Counted from the stretch's first letter, positions 19,181 to 28,471 are shown. The stretch is 35,210 bases of DNA from Gemmatimonadota bacterium (GCA_019689775.1 JADGGV010000004.1:1-35210), one strand, 5' to 3'. The notes: generated from the sequence alone by a model not told the origin. Translations and numbers: made by a program.

Positions 19181-21100
19181 TCAGTCGAAGAACTGCCACT
19201 TGACGCCGTAGAAGAGGCGCGGCCCCGGGATGAACCGGTCGGGGATGTCGAACACCGGCCTGCGGTGCAGCATGTCCTCGTACCGCAGGAAGATGCGGAA
19301 GTCGAGGATGCGGATGCTGAGGAACAGGTCGTAGCCGGTGACGGCCTGCACGACGTCGATGCCGCCCGGGTCCGTCGTCGTCGGCGCGGGGACGAGCATG
19401 GCGCCGCGCGAGCGCGCCTCGGCGCGGGCGTAGATCCCGAGGTGCCCGCTGCGAAGCGGCGACCCGTCGTAGACGAGCGCGCCGCGCCAGTTGATCTGGG
19501 GCGTGTAGAGCGGGAGCGCCGCGGTGGTCCAGCGGTTTCCGGACCCCTCGATGGAGAACGGGCCCCAGAGGCGCAGGCGGCCGAAGCCCTCGACGCCGGT
19601 CAGCGTCGCGCCGGGGTAGAGGCGGTCGATCCGGTCGAACGGGAGGCCGAAGGGCGCGACCGAGTCGGCGCGGACGTGGACGAGCGCGCCCCCGGCGGAA
19701 AGGGGGCCCACGCTCAGCTCGGCGCCGCCCCGAACCCCGGTCCGGTCGGTGAAGAGCGGCGCGCCCGTGCTGTCGCGGAGGAACTGCGTGCCCTGCTCGC
19801 CCCCGCCGAACTCGGCGAAGAGCGAGACGCCGGGCAGCGGCGAGAGGCGCCCACGCAGCCGGGTCGAGGTGAGCTGCCGCGAGCTCCAGTCCTCGAGGCG
19901 GATGCCGCCGTCCAGCTCGAGGATCCGGCCGAGGCGCGCGCCGGCGGAGAGGTCGAGATCGCTCCGCGGCAGCGCATCGTCGCTGCGAACGCGGAAGGCG
20001 CCGAGCCCCCAGAGGCCGCCGTGCTCGTAGCCGAGCCGCACGCCGGCCTGGCGGCTCGCGAGCCGGAGCGTCGTGCTGTCGACGTCGGCGAGGAACGCGC
20101 TGGCGCCGGTGCCGACCGTGCCCGCCGCGATCGGCGACTCGGGCTCGGTGAGCAACGAATCGAGCACCGGCTGGTCCACGGACGAGCCGCCCACGTACGC
20201 CTCCCCGGTGAGCCCGGGCGCGAGGCGGCCGCGCGCGCGGATCGTCCAGTCGGTCCGATGGAAGTCCCCGGTCCACGGGACGTTCTCGCTGCGCTCCACC
20301 GTGTTCCGGCGAAGCTCTCCCTCGATGCCGAACCGGGAGCGGATCCACCCCCACTTCAGCCAACCGCCGGTCTCGTTGCCGGGGACGTTGCGCTGGTAGC
20401 CTTGCGTGTCGAGCCGCTCGACGGCGCCGGCGAATGGCCCGAACAGGAAGTGCGGCGCCAGGAACTGGCCGCGGAATAGGTTCCCGCGCGGCTCGGTGAC
20501 GCCCGCCTCGATGCGGGCGTAGGAACGGTAGTCGGTCGGGCTCACCGTGTAGAGGTCGACGCGAAGCACGTCGAGGCGGCGCTCGATGCGGACGCGCCGG
20601 ACGTCGGCCAGCGCGATGGAGGCCAGGTCGACGGCCGCCGAGGAGAGCGGGTCCAGCGCGTAGCCGTCGAGGTACACCTCGACGCGTCCGCCCGCGCCGG
20701 CCAGCGTGCTCACCTCCGAGGGCTGGACGTAGTACCCGGCCTGCACCGGGATAACGCCGGGGATCCGCTCCAGCAGCTCGCCGAGCGTGACCGCGGCGGA
20801 GCGCAGCAGCGCATCCCGGTCGTAGACCCAGACCTGGCCCCCGAACGACGCCGCGGCCCCGTCCGGTAGCTCCGGGAGCTGCGGGGGCGGCGTCGTATCG
20901 CGCGGCGCCGGGGCCGGCGCACCCGCCGTGTCCGGCGCGGCGGCGGTCGTGTCGCCCGGCGCGCGGGCGCTGTCCGGTCGCGCCTGCGCCGTCGCCGACG
21001 AGGCGATCGCCAGCGACGCGAGGCACCCAAGCAGGACGGCCGAAAAAAAGCCCCCGATCCTGCTCCGGGGGCCAACCGCGTTCACGGATGGCAGCATCAT
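19181..21100 (-). CDS. TonB-dependent receptor plug-domain outer-membrane protein
   Basis: Signal peptide (IGGFFSAVLLGCLASLAIASSATAQA), plug-like segment (TLGELLERIPGVIPVQAGYYVQPSEVSTLAGAGGRVEVYLDGYALD), alternating beta-barrel pattern, terminal aromatic WQFFD. ATGA overlap with pepA stop. Confidence 0.75.
   Translation of the reverse strand: MMLPSVNAVGPRSRIGGFFSAVLLGCLASLAIASSATAQARPDSARAPGDTTAAAPDTAGAPAPAPRDTTPPPQLPELPDGAAASFGGQVWVYDRDALLRSAAVTLGELLERIPGVIPVQAGYYVQPSEVSTLAGAGGRVEVYLDGYALDPLSSAAVDLASIALADVRRVRIERRLDVLRVDLYTVSPTDYRSYARIEAGVTEPRGNLFRGQFLAPHFLFGPFAGAVERLDTQGYQRNVPGNETGGWLKWGWIRSRFGIEGELRRNTVERSENVPWTGDFHRTDWTIRARGRLAPGLTGEAYVGGSSVDQPVLDSLLTEPESPIAAGTVGTGASAFLADVDSTTLRLASRQAGVRLGYEHGGLWGLGAFRVRSDDALPRSDLDLSAGARLGRILELDGGIRLEDWSSRQLTSTRLRGRLSPLPGVSLFAEFGGGEQGTQFLRDSTGAPLFTDRTGVRGGAELSVGPLSAGGALVHVRADSVAPFGLPFDRIDRLYPGATLTGVEGFGRLRLWGPFSIEGSGNRWTTAALPLYTPQINWRGALVYDGSPLRSGHLGIYARAEARSRGAMLVPAPTTTDPGGIDVVQAVTGYDLFLSIRILDFRIFLRYEDMLHRRPVFDIPDRFIPGPRLFYGVKWQFFD
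21043..21072 (-). terminator. Intrinsic terminator located inside the 5' coding region of the TonB-plug gene
   Basis: Minus strand GCCCCCG-GAGCAGGAT-CGGGGGC-TTTTTTT: perfect 7-bp GC stem, 9-nt loop, T7 tract. Confidence 0.75.
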
Positions 21101-22620
21101 TCGACCCGCGAACGGACCCACTCGATGAAGAGGCGCGTCGGCACGCCCGTCGCTCCTTTGCGAAGGTACGGGGGCACATCCTCGCGCCAGGCCGTGCCGG
21201 CGATGTCGAGGTGCGCCCACGGGATGTCCCCGGCAAACTCCTTCAGGAACCAGCCGGCCGTAATCGTTCCGGCGGGCCGCCCGCCGGTGTTCTTGATGTC
21301 CGCCACCGCGCTGTCGATCTGCGGGCGGTACTCGTCCCAGAGCGGCAGTGGCCAGCACCGCTCGCCGACGCGCTGGCCGGCCTTCCGGACCTCGTCGATC
21401 AGGTCGCCGTCGTTCCCCATCAGGCCGATGGCGTGGTGCCCGAGCGCGATGACGCAGGCGCCCGTCAGCGTCGCCGCGTCGACCATCGCCCGCGGGTTGT
21501 AGCGGCGGGCATACGCGAGCGCATCGGCGAGCACGAGGCGCCCCTCGGCGTCGGTGTTCACGACCTCGATCGTCTTGCCGAGCAGCGAGCCGATCACGTC
21601 CCCCGGCTTGACCGCCGTGCCGGACGGCATGTTCTCGGTCGAGGGGACGAGGCCGACGACGTTGGCCGGGAGCCTCAGCTCCGCGATCGCCTTCAGCGCG
21701 GCGAGCACGGCGGCGGCGCCCGACATGTCGTACTTCATCTCCTCCATGCGCTCGGCCGGCTTGATCGAGATGCCGCCGGTGTCGAACGTGATCCCCTTCC
21801 CGATCAGGACGAGCGGCGGATCGCCGTCTGCGCCGCCGTTATACTCCAGGATGATGAACCGAGGTTCCTCCTGACTCCCCTGCGCAACCGCGAGCAGCGC
21901 CTTCATCCCCGCGCGCTCGATGCCGGCGCGGTCGAGGACCGTCACCCGCAGACCGTGCTCGGCGGCGATGCGCTCGGCGGTCGCGGCGAGGTGGGTCGGC
22001 GTGGCGATGTTGCCGGGGAGCGTCTGAAGCTCGCGCGCGAGGTTCTCGGCGCGCGCCGCGACCGCGCCGTAGGCGGCCGCCCGCCCGAACTCCGCACGCT
22101 CCTCGGTATCGCGGGCGAGGAGCGTGACCGCCTCGACATCGACGCGCTCGGTGGCGTCGGCGCCGGTCTTCAGCTCGCGGTAGTCCCACGCGGCCAGCGT
22201 CGCGGCCTCAACCGTGGCGAGCCCGGCGTGATACGCGCCCATGTGCTCGCTCAGCCGGTCCACGTGCGCCATGCTGAAGGCCAGCTCACGGACGCGCAGC
22301 TTCTCGGCCTGCCGCACGGCGACGCCGACCGCGCGGCGGAGCTGTTCGCTCGTGTACTCCTCGCGCTTGCCGACGCCGACGACGAGGACGCGCTCGGCGG
22401 CGATCTGCCCGTCCGCGGGGTAGAGCAGGAGCGTCTCGTCCTTCTTGCCCTGGAAGTCGCCCCGCTCCAGGACGCGCGAGATTGCGCCCCCCAGACGGCG
22501 GTCGACGTCGGCCGCGAGACCGCCGGGCTGCTGATCCCGCTGGAAGTGCTGGAGTACGAGGAGGGGCGTCCGGTAGTCGGACGGCGCCGCCGCCTCGATC
22601 GCGATTCGTAGCTCCGCCAT
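21097..22620 (-). CDS. pepA: Leucyl aminopeptidase (M17)
   Basis: LIGKGITFDTGGISIKPAERMEEMKYDMSGAAAV and NTDAEGRLVLADALAYA signature; start ATG 22620. Confidence 0.96.
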   Translation of the reverse strand: MAELRIAIEAAAPSDYRTPLLVLQHFQRDQQPGGLAADVDRRLGGAISRVLERGDFQGKKDETLLLYPADGQIAAERVLVVGVGKREEYTSEQLRRAVGVAVRQAEKLRVRELAFSMAHVDRLSEHMGAYHAGLATVEAATLAAWDYRELKTGADATERVDVEAVTLLARDTEERAEFGRAAAYGAVAARAENLARELQTLPGNIATPTHLAATAERIAAEHGLRVTVLDRAGIERAGMKALLAVAQGSQEEPRFIILEYNGGADGDPPLVLIGKGITFDTGGISIKPAERMEEMKYDMSGAAAVLAALKAIAELRLPANVVGLVPSTENMPSGTAVKPGDVIGSLLGKTIEVVNTDAEGRLVLADALAYARRYNPRAMVDAATLTGACVIALGHHAIGLMGNDGDLIDEVRKAGQRVGERCWPLPLWDEYRPQIDSAVADIKNTGGRPAGTITAGWFLKEFAGDIPWAHLDIAGTAWREDVPPYLRKGATGVPTRLFIEWVRSRVE

Positions 22621-22631
22621 ACCCCGTCCCC

Positions 22632-23861
22632 TCACATGTTGTCGACGATCCGCTCGGCGAAGCCCGAGGTGGAGACGAGCGTGGCCCCCTCCATCTGGCG
22701 CTCCAGATCGTACGTCACGGTCTTGCGCGCGATCGCCCCCTCCAGACCGCGCACCACGAGCCTCGCGGCCTCGTCCCAGCCCAGGTGCTCGAGCATCATC
22801 ACACCGGACAGGATGAGCGAGCCGGGGTTGACCTTGTCCTGATTCGCGTACTTCGGCGCGGTCCCGTGCGTGGCCTCGAAGACGGCCACCTGCTCGCCGA
22901 CGTTCGCGCCGGGCGCCATGCCGAGGCCGCCGACCTGGGCGGCCGCGGCATCCGAGAGGTAGTCGCCGTTCAGGTTGGGCGTGGCGATCACCGAGTACTC
23001 GTCCGGGCGGAGCAGCAACTGCTGGAACATCGCGTCCGCGATGCGGTCCTTCACCACGACCTTCCCCTCCGCGCCCGCGGCCTCCGACTCCGGTACGGTG
23101 CGGTCCCCGAAGAGCTGCCGGGCGACGTCGTACCCCCAGTCCCGGAACGCGCCCTCGGTGAACTTCATGATGTTGCCCTTGTGCACGAGCGTCACCGAGG
23201 GGCGCTTGCGCTGAATGGCGTAGCGGATCGCCGCGGCGACGAGCCGCTTGGAGCCGTACTCGCTCATCGGCTTGACGCCGATGGCGCTCTCGGGCCGGAT
23301 GTCCGAGCCCATCTCCTCGACGAGGAACCGACGCACCTTCTCCGCCGCCTCGCTCCCCGCGGACCACTCGATGCCGGCGTAGACATCCTCCGTGTTCTCG
23401 CGGAAGATGACGACGTCGACCTTCTCCGGCTCCTTGACCGGCGACGGCACGCCGGGGATGTAGCGGACCGGCCGAATGCAGGCGTAGAGATCGAGGACCT
23501 GCCGGAGCGTCACGTTCAGCGAGCGGATGCCGCCGCCGACCGGGGTGGTGAGCGGCCCCTTGATCCCGACCTTGAACTCCTGGAGGGCGGCCAGGGTCTC
23601 GTCGGGGAGCCACTCGCCCGTGACGTTGACGGCCTTCTCGCCGGCGAAGACCTCCATCCAGACGATGGCGCGGGCCCCTTCGTACGCCCGCTCGACGGCC
23701 GCGTCGAGGACGCGCTTCGTCGCCCGCCAGATGTCCGGTCCGGTGCCGTCGCCCTCGATGAACGGGATGATCGGCCGGTCGGGGACGCGCAGCTCGCCGT
23801 CGCGGACCTCGATGCGCTCCCCCTGCGAGGGGACCTCGATGAAGCGGTACGGTTCGGCCAT
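22632..23861 (-). CDS. icd: Isocitrate dehydrogenase (NADP+)
   Basis: [76 protein letters not shown] motifs. Confidence 0.96.
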   Translation of the reverse strand: MAEPYRFIEVPSQGERIEVRDGELRVPDRPIIPFIEGDGTGPDIWRATKRVLDAAVERAYEGARAIVWMEVFAGEKAVNVTGEWLPDETLAALQEFKVGIKGPLTTPVGGGIRSLNVTLRQVLDLYACIRPVRYIPGVPSPVKEPEKVDVVIFRENTEDVYAGIEWSAGSEAAEKVRRFLVEEMGSDIRPESAIGVKPMSEYGSKRLVAAAIRYAIQRKRPSVTLVHKGNIMKFTEGAFRDWGYDVARQLFGDRTVPESEAAGAEGKVVVKDRIADAMFQQLLLRPDEYSVIATPNLNGDYLSDAAAAQVGGLGMAPGANVGEQVAVFEATHGTAPKYANQDKVNPGSLILSGVMMLEHLGWDEAARLVVRGLEGAIARKTVTYDLERQMEGATLVSTSGFAERIVDNM

Positions 23862-23864
23862 GGG

Positions 23865-24998
23865 CTACTCGCGCTCCTGGAGGGGCTGGACCTTGCGGTG
23901 CTTCGGCCCGATGTACTCCGATTGCGGGCGGATCAGGCGATTGTCCGAGTACTGCTCCATCACGTGGGCCGTCCACCCCGCCATGCGGGCGCAGGCGAAG
24001 ACGTTCGTGAACAGGTCCATCGGGATGCCGAGCGTGAAGTAGGCCGACGCGCTGAAGAAGTCGACGTTCGGGTAGACCTGCTTCCCCCGTCGCTCCATCT
24101 CCACCCGCATGGTCTCCTGGATGCGCTCCGAGATCTGGAGCCACTTCGCGCCGCCCATGCGCGCGGACAGCTCCTCGGCGAGGCGCTTCAGGATCGGCGC
24201 CCGCGGGTCCAGCGTGCGGTAGACGCGATGGCCGAAGCCCATGATCTTCCCGCCGGAGGCGAGCCTGGCCCGCACGTAGTCGGCGGCGCGATCCGGCTCG
24301 CCGATCTCGTGCAGCATCACCATCACCTGCTCGTTCGCCCCGCCGTGCAGCGGTCCCTTCAGCGTGCCGATCGCCGACGTGACCGCCGAGTGCATGTCGG
24401 AGAGCGTACCGGCCGTGACGCGGGCGGCGAACGTGGAGGCGTTCATGCCGTGCTCCGCATGGAGGATGAGCGCGGCGTCGATGATCCGGGCGCTCAGCTC
24501 GTCGGGGCGTTCGCCCCGCAGCATGTAAAGCAGATTGGCCGCGAGGCCGAGATCATTGTTAGGCGGGACGGGTTGCTTGCCGTGCCGGATGCGGTCGATG
24601 GCGGCCGTGAGCGTGATGGTCTGCCCGGTCAGGCGGATGGCCTTGCGCTGATTGCCCTCCGGCGACATGTCCTCCGTGTCGGGGTCCCACAGGGCGAGCG
24701 CGGACACGGCGGTACGGAGCGTGCTCATGGGGTGGGCATGCTTCGGCGCCGCCCGCACGACGTCCAGGACGCGCTCGTCGACGACGGCCCCGGCCACGAG
24801 CTGGCGCCGGATCTCCGAGAGCCGGGACGCGTTCGGGAGCTCGCCGAACCAGAGGAGGTGGCAGACCTCCTCGAACGTCGTGTTCTCCGCGAGGTCCTCG
24901 ATCTCGTAGCCGGCGTAGATGAGGCGGCCCTCATCGCCATAGACGTGACTGAGCGCCGTCTGCGCCGCGACGACCCCCTCCAACCCCTTGCTCGCCAT
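23865..24998 (-). CDS. Citrate synthase
   Basis: RLIYAGYEIEDLAENTTFEEVCHLLWFGELP, LHAEHGMNASTFAARV, GPLHGGANEQVMVML, MGFGHRVYRTLDPRA; start ATG 24998. Confidence 0.96.
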   Translation of the reverse strand: MASKGLEGVVAAQTALSHVYGDEGRLIYAGYEIEDLAENTTFEEVCHLLWFGELPNASRLSEIRRQLVAGAVVDERVLDVVRAAPKHAHPMSTLRTAVSALALWDPDTEDMSPEGNQRKAIRLTGQTITLTAAIDRIRHGKQPVPPNNDLGLAANLLYMLRGERPDELSARIIDAALILHAEHGMNASTFAARVTAGTLSDMHSAVTSAIGTLKGPLHGGANEQVMVMLHEIGEPDRAADYVRARLASGGKIMGFGHRVYRTLDPRAPILKRLAEELSARMGGAKWLQISERIQETMRVEMERRGKQVYPNVDFFSASAYFTLGIPMDLFTNVFACARMAGWTAHVMEQYSDNRLIRPQSEYIGPKHRKVQPLQERE

Positions 24999-25156
24999 GA
25001 CCCGACTCCTGTGGGGCAGCTTCCTACGACGACCGGCCGGTGTCGCGGCGCCCGGAACGCGCCCGGCGGATACAGCGACGGGGCCGACATCCCCCACCGA
25101 CGACGCGAGGGCGTCTGCCCCGGCAAGAAGCGGGCGGAACACGCGGCCAGGGGGCG

Positions 25157-25185
25157 AGTATAGCCGCAGGGTCCAGGGCGTGCAA
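25157..25185 (-). promoter_or_regulatory. Candidate promoter for citrate synthase/icd/pepA operon
   Basis: Minus strand TTGCAC, 17 bp, TATACT; implies a roughly 150-nt leader. Confidence 0.4.
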
Positions 25186-25238
25186 GGGCAGATGGCTCCC
25201 CCGGTTGGCGTTACCATTCCCGCGGTCCGTCGTCGGAT

Positions 25239-25814
25239 ATGAGCGTAGATCCCCCGGCGCAGAAGGGCACGGACGAGGAAGCGGACGGCGCGGTCGTCGC
25301 CCGAGTTCGCGCGGGAGACCGCGAGGCGTACCGCATCCTGGTGCGCCGCTACCAGGACCTGCTCTACCGCCACGCGCTGCGCGTCGTGGGCGACGGCGAC
25401 CTCGCGGCCGACCTCGTGCAGGGCGCGCTCGTGAAGGCGTACGCCGAGATCCGGCGTTGCCGCGACCCGGAGCGCTTCGGGGCGTGGGTCTTTCGCATCC
25501 TGGTGAACGGATGCAAGGATCACCTGAAGAGCCGCCGGCGCCGGGACGTGCCCCTCGAGGAGGCGCCGATCGCGGCGACGGCCGGACGCGCCGATCCGGC
25601 CCGCGACCTCGACCGGTCGGAGCTGGCGGCGGTGCTCGAGGATGCGCTCGCGCGGCTGCCGGAGAGTCTCCGCGAGGCGTTCCTGCTCAAGCACGTCGAG
25701 GGCCGATCGTACGACGAGATCGCCACGATGCTCGACGCCTCCGTGCCGGCGCTCAAGATGCGCGTGCACCGTGCCCGCGAGGCGCTGAAAGCGATGCTGG
25801 AGGAGGTGCTGTGA
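25239..25814 (+). CDS. RNA polymerase sigma factor, ECF subfamily
   Basis: Sigma-70 region 2 (YQDLLYRHALRVVGDGDLAADLVQGALVKAYAEIRR...FGAWVFRILVNGCKDHLKSRRR) and region 4 (LPESLREAFLLKHVEGRSYDEIATMLDASVPALKMRVHRAREALK). Confidence 0.95.
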   Translation: MSVDPPAQKGTDEEADGAVVARVRAGDREAYRILVRRYQDLLYRHALRVVGDGDLAADLVQGALVKAYAEIRRCRDPERFGAWVFRILVNGCKDHLKSRRRRDVPLEEAPIAATAGRADPARDLDRSELAAVLEDALARLPESLREAFLLKHVEGRSYDEIATMLDASVPALKMRVHRAREALKAMLEEVL

Positions 25815-26464
25815 TGCACCCGGATCTGCAGCGGTACCTGGATGGCGAGATCCCGCGCTCGGCGCTCACGCCCGAGCTGGCGCGCGAGGCGGAGGAGTGG
25901 CGGGAGCTGCTGACCGACCTCGCACGGCTCGGCGAGCCGAAGGCGCCGACCTGGCTGGAGTGCCGCGTCATGGCCGCGCTACCTGCGCGCCCCCGCGACG
26001 CCTGGTGGCGCCGCGCGCTGCGCTGGGCGATCGAGCCGCACACGATCCGGCTCCGTCCCGTGGCCCTCCTGCCCGTCGCGGCACTCGCAGCGCTCCTGGC
26101 CTGGCCGCGCTCGCGGCCGACGGCCACCGCCGCGCCCGACGACGCTGCGGCCGGCGCCGTCGGCGGGACCGATGGCGGCGCGATGGTCTACGTGCAGTTC
26201 GTGCTCAAGGCGCCGCAGGCGCGCTCGGTCGCGGTCGCGGGCGACTTCAACGCGTGGCAGCCCGCGGCCGCCGAGCTTCGCGACGCGAACGGCGACGGCG
26301 TCTGGACCGGGTTCATCCCGCTCCCGGCCGGCGTGCACAAGTATATGTTCGTCGTCGACGGCCAGCGCTGGATCAGCGATCCACAAGCGGAACGCTACGT
26401 GGACGACGGCTTCGGCATGCGCAACGCGCTGATCTCGGTCACACCGCCCGTGAGGTCTTCCTGA
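25814..26464 (+). CDS. Anti-sigma-factor-like single-pass membrane protein with C-terminal CBM48/AMPK1 glycogen-binding-like domain
   Basis: Translationally coupled (TGATG) to the ECF sigma gene; short N-terminal cytosolic part (MHPDLQRYLDGEIP), TM (LRPVALLPVAALAALLAW), C-terminal MVYVQFVLKAPQARSVAVAGDFNAWQPAAAELRDANGDGVWTGFIPLPAGVHKYMFVVDGQRWISDP, a strong CBM48/E-set pattern. Confidence 0.75.
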   Translation: MHPDLQRYLDGEIPRSALTPELAREAEEWRELLTDLARLGEPKAPTWLECRVMAALPARPRDAWWRRALRWAIEPHTIRLRPVALLPVAALAALLAWPRSRPTATAAPDDAAAGAVGGTDGGAMVYVQFVLKAPQARSVAVAGDFNAWQPAAAELRDANGDGVWTGFIPLPAGVHKYMFVVDGQRWISDPQAERYVDDGFGMRNALISVTPPVRSS

Positions 26465-27615
26465 GGGGACGCGCCGCCCGCAGCGCGGCCGCGCTGGCGG
26501 GGATGCTCGCCCTGGCCCTCCCGGCGGAGGGTCAGGGCGTCTCCATCTGGCTGGACGCCACGGCGGCGCACACGCGGCCGCCCGCCGGGATCGACGGCGG
26601 CGAGGCGGGCCTGTACGGGATCGCCGCCGCGCGGCTCCAGCTCCAGTCGGCCGGCCCGGCCGCGCTCCAGCTCGACGTCGACGGCGGTCGTGGGTCCGCG
26701 GACGAGCCGGCCGGCTGGCTCGAGGCCGAGCTGGCGGGCGACGCCGCGCGCGCCTGGAGCCACGGCGCCTTCGCCCTCCGGGCGTCCGCCTTCGGCCTGG
26801 ACTACACCGAACCGTTCCGGTTCCGCGCCGCCGGCGCCACGCTCGAACCGCGCGTCGCGTTCGCGCTGGGCGATGTCGTCCTCACGGCGCAGGGCGACGT
26901 CCGCCGCGGCTCCTTCCGCATGGACGTCGACACGGGCGCTGCGGCCGTCCACCGTACCGGCGTCCTCTCGGTCACGGGCGGCTCGTTGGCCGTCGCGCGC
27001 ACCGTCGGGCCCGCCGTCATCGAGCTGGCCGGCGAGGGACGGCACGGCGCGCTCAACGGGTGGTTCCGCGGCGGGACGGCGACGCTGACGATCGGCGGCG
27101 AGCGCACGGACGTCAGCGTCAGCGTCCGCGCCTGGGATACCCCGCTGGGGGGCGAGGTCGGCTACGGCATCGATGTCCAGACCCGGCTCGCAGGCGCGCT
27201 TTGGGGCCACGCCCAGGTCGGGCGGGCCACCATGGATCCGCTCTACGGCACGCCCGGCAGCTTCGGCGCCAGCGTCGGCGTGAGCTGGCGGCTGAGCTCC
27301 GGCGCACCCGCGCCGGCGCGCCCACGACCGGTCGTCGAGATCGGCGAGACCGCCGGCGCCGGGCGCCGCGTCCGGTTCCGGTTGCATGCGCCCCACGCGC
27401 ATCGCGCCGCCGTGAGCGGCGATTTCACCGGGTGGCAGCCCCGACCCATGCGGCGCGTGGGCGCCGATTGGCAGCTCGAGCTCGTCGTCCCCGTCGGCTA
27501 TCACCACTTCGGGTTCCTCATCGACGGCCGGACGTGGCTGGTGCCTTCGGACGCGCCCGGGATCGAACGGGACGGCTGGGGGCGCGAAAACGCCAGCTTC
27601 ATCGTCGAAAAGTGA
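26461..27615 (+). CDS. Secreted/envelope protein with C-terminal CBM48-like domain
   Basis: C-terminus VRFRLHAPHAHRAAVSGDFTGWQPRPMRRVGADWQLELVVPVGYHHFGFLIDGRTWLVPSD; preceding repeats of alternating polar/hydrophobic strands suggest a beta-rich or barrel body. Start uncertain: CTG at 26461 gives a full signal peptide; first ATG is at 26503. Confidence 0.65.
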   Translation: MRGRAARSAAALAGMLALALPAEGQGVSIWLDATAAHTRPPAGIDGGEAGLYGIAAARLQLQSAGPAALQLDVDGGRGSADEPAGWLEAELAGDAARAWSHGAFALRASAFGLDYTEPFRFRAAGATLEPRVAFALGDVVLTAQGDVRRGSFRMDVDTGAAAVHRTGVLSVTGGSLAVARTVGPAVIELAGEGRHGALNGWFRGGTATLTIGGERTDVSVSVRAWDTPLGGEVGYGIDVQTRLAGALWGHAQVGRATMDPLYGTPGSFGASVGVSWRLSSGAPAPARPRPVVEIGETAGAGRRVRFRLHAPHAHRAAVSGDFTGWQPRPMRRVGADWQLELVVPVGYHHFGFLIDGRTWLVPSDAPGIERDGWGRENASFIVEK

Positions 27616-27668
27616 CGAAATGAACCGTCGCGCGTCTTTGTAGCAGACCGCTTCGAAGAGCAAACGCC

Positions 27669-28430
27669 ATGGTTCGACCGAGGTTCTCCGTCACCCTCCT
27701 CGTGGGGTTATGCGGCGTGCTGGCGCACGCCGCGGCCGCGCAGCAGCCCGGCGCGCTCGCCCGCGCACGGGCGCAGCTCCCCGCCAGCGCCACCGCCCGC
27801 TTCGACGCGATCATGGCGCAGGCGCGCGCCCGTGGCCTCCCGCTCGACCCCCTGGTCGACAAGACGCTCGAGGGCGAGGCCAAGGGCGTGCCCGCCGACA
27901 TGATCCTAACCGTCGTGCAGCGCCTGGCCGGCCGACTGGAGCGAGCCCGTGGACTCCTCGACCGCACGGCGACGCCCGCCGACATCACCGCGGCCGCCGT
28001 CGCCCTCGACCGCGGCGTGCCGGAGCACGCCGTCCGCCGGCTCGCCGGCCGGAAGCGTGCACCCACCGCCCTCGCCCAGGCCGTCGTGACCCTCGGCGAC
28101 CTCGTCCAGGAGGGCGTCCCGGCCGACGCCGCCGCCGACGCCGTCAGCACCCTCGTCGACCGCGGCGCCTCCTCCGCCGACCTCAGGCAGCTCCCCGACG
28201 CGGTCCAGCGTCTCGTGCGCGAGGGCGTCCTGCCGGCACAGGCCGCCGCCGCCGTCGCCCAGGGATTCGGCAATGCCCACGGACCCCCCGGCGGCGGGAA
28301 GCCGGGAGATGCCACACGATCCCGAGGACGGGGGAGCCCGGGGCGACCGCCCGTCGCACCGGGCTCCGGCCCGCCACCCGGAAAAGGGAAGCCGCCCAAA
28401 GGGAAGCCGCCGGGTCACGATCCTCCGTGA
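27669..28430 (+). CDS. Secreted helical-repeat protein with Gly/Pro/Lys-rich tail, function unknown
   Basis: Signal peptide MVRPRFSVTLLVGLCGVLAHAAAAQQ, repeated GVPA-x-AAxxAVxxLxxRGA units, tail GKGKPPKGKPPGHDPP. Confidence 0.65.
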   Translation: MVRPRFSVTLLVGLCGVLAHAAAAQQPGALARARAQLPASATARFDAIMAQARARGLPLDPLVDKTLEGEAKGVPADMILTVVQRLAGRLERARGLLDRTATPADITAAAVALDRGVPEHAVRRLAGRKRAPTALAQAVVTLGDLVQEGVPADAAADAVSTLVDRGASSADLRQLPDAVQRLVREGVLPAQAAAAVAQGFGNAHGPPGGGKPGDATRSRGRGSPGRPPVAPGSGPPPGKGKPPKGKPPGHDPP

Positions 28431-28437
28431 TCCCGGC

Positions 28438-28466
28438 TTGTGATCCATCGTCGGATCGGGTATACT
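28438..28466 (+). promoter_or_regulatory. Sigma70-like promoter
   Basis: TTGTGA, 17 bp, TATACT (28461-28466). Confidence 0.6.
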
Positions 28467-28471
28467 TCAGA

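Noticed and set aside
19107-21236. 709-aa minus-strand ORF overlapping the TonB-plug gene
   Set aside because: Alternative frame with Arg-rich low-information translation. The 19181..21100 frame has a signal peptide and plug motifs.
22482-25163. 893-aa plus-strand ORF
   Set aside because: Antisense to icd and citrate synthase; shadow composition.
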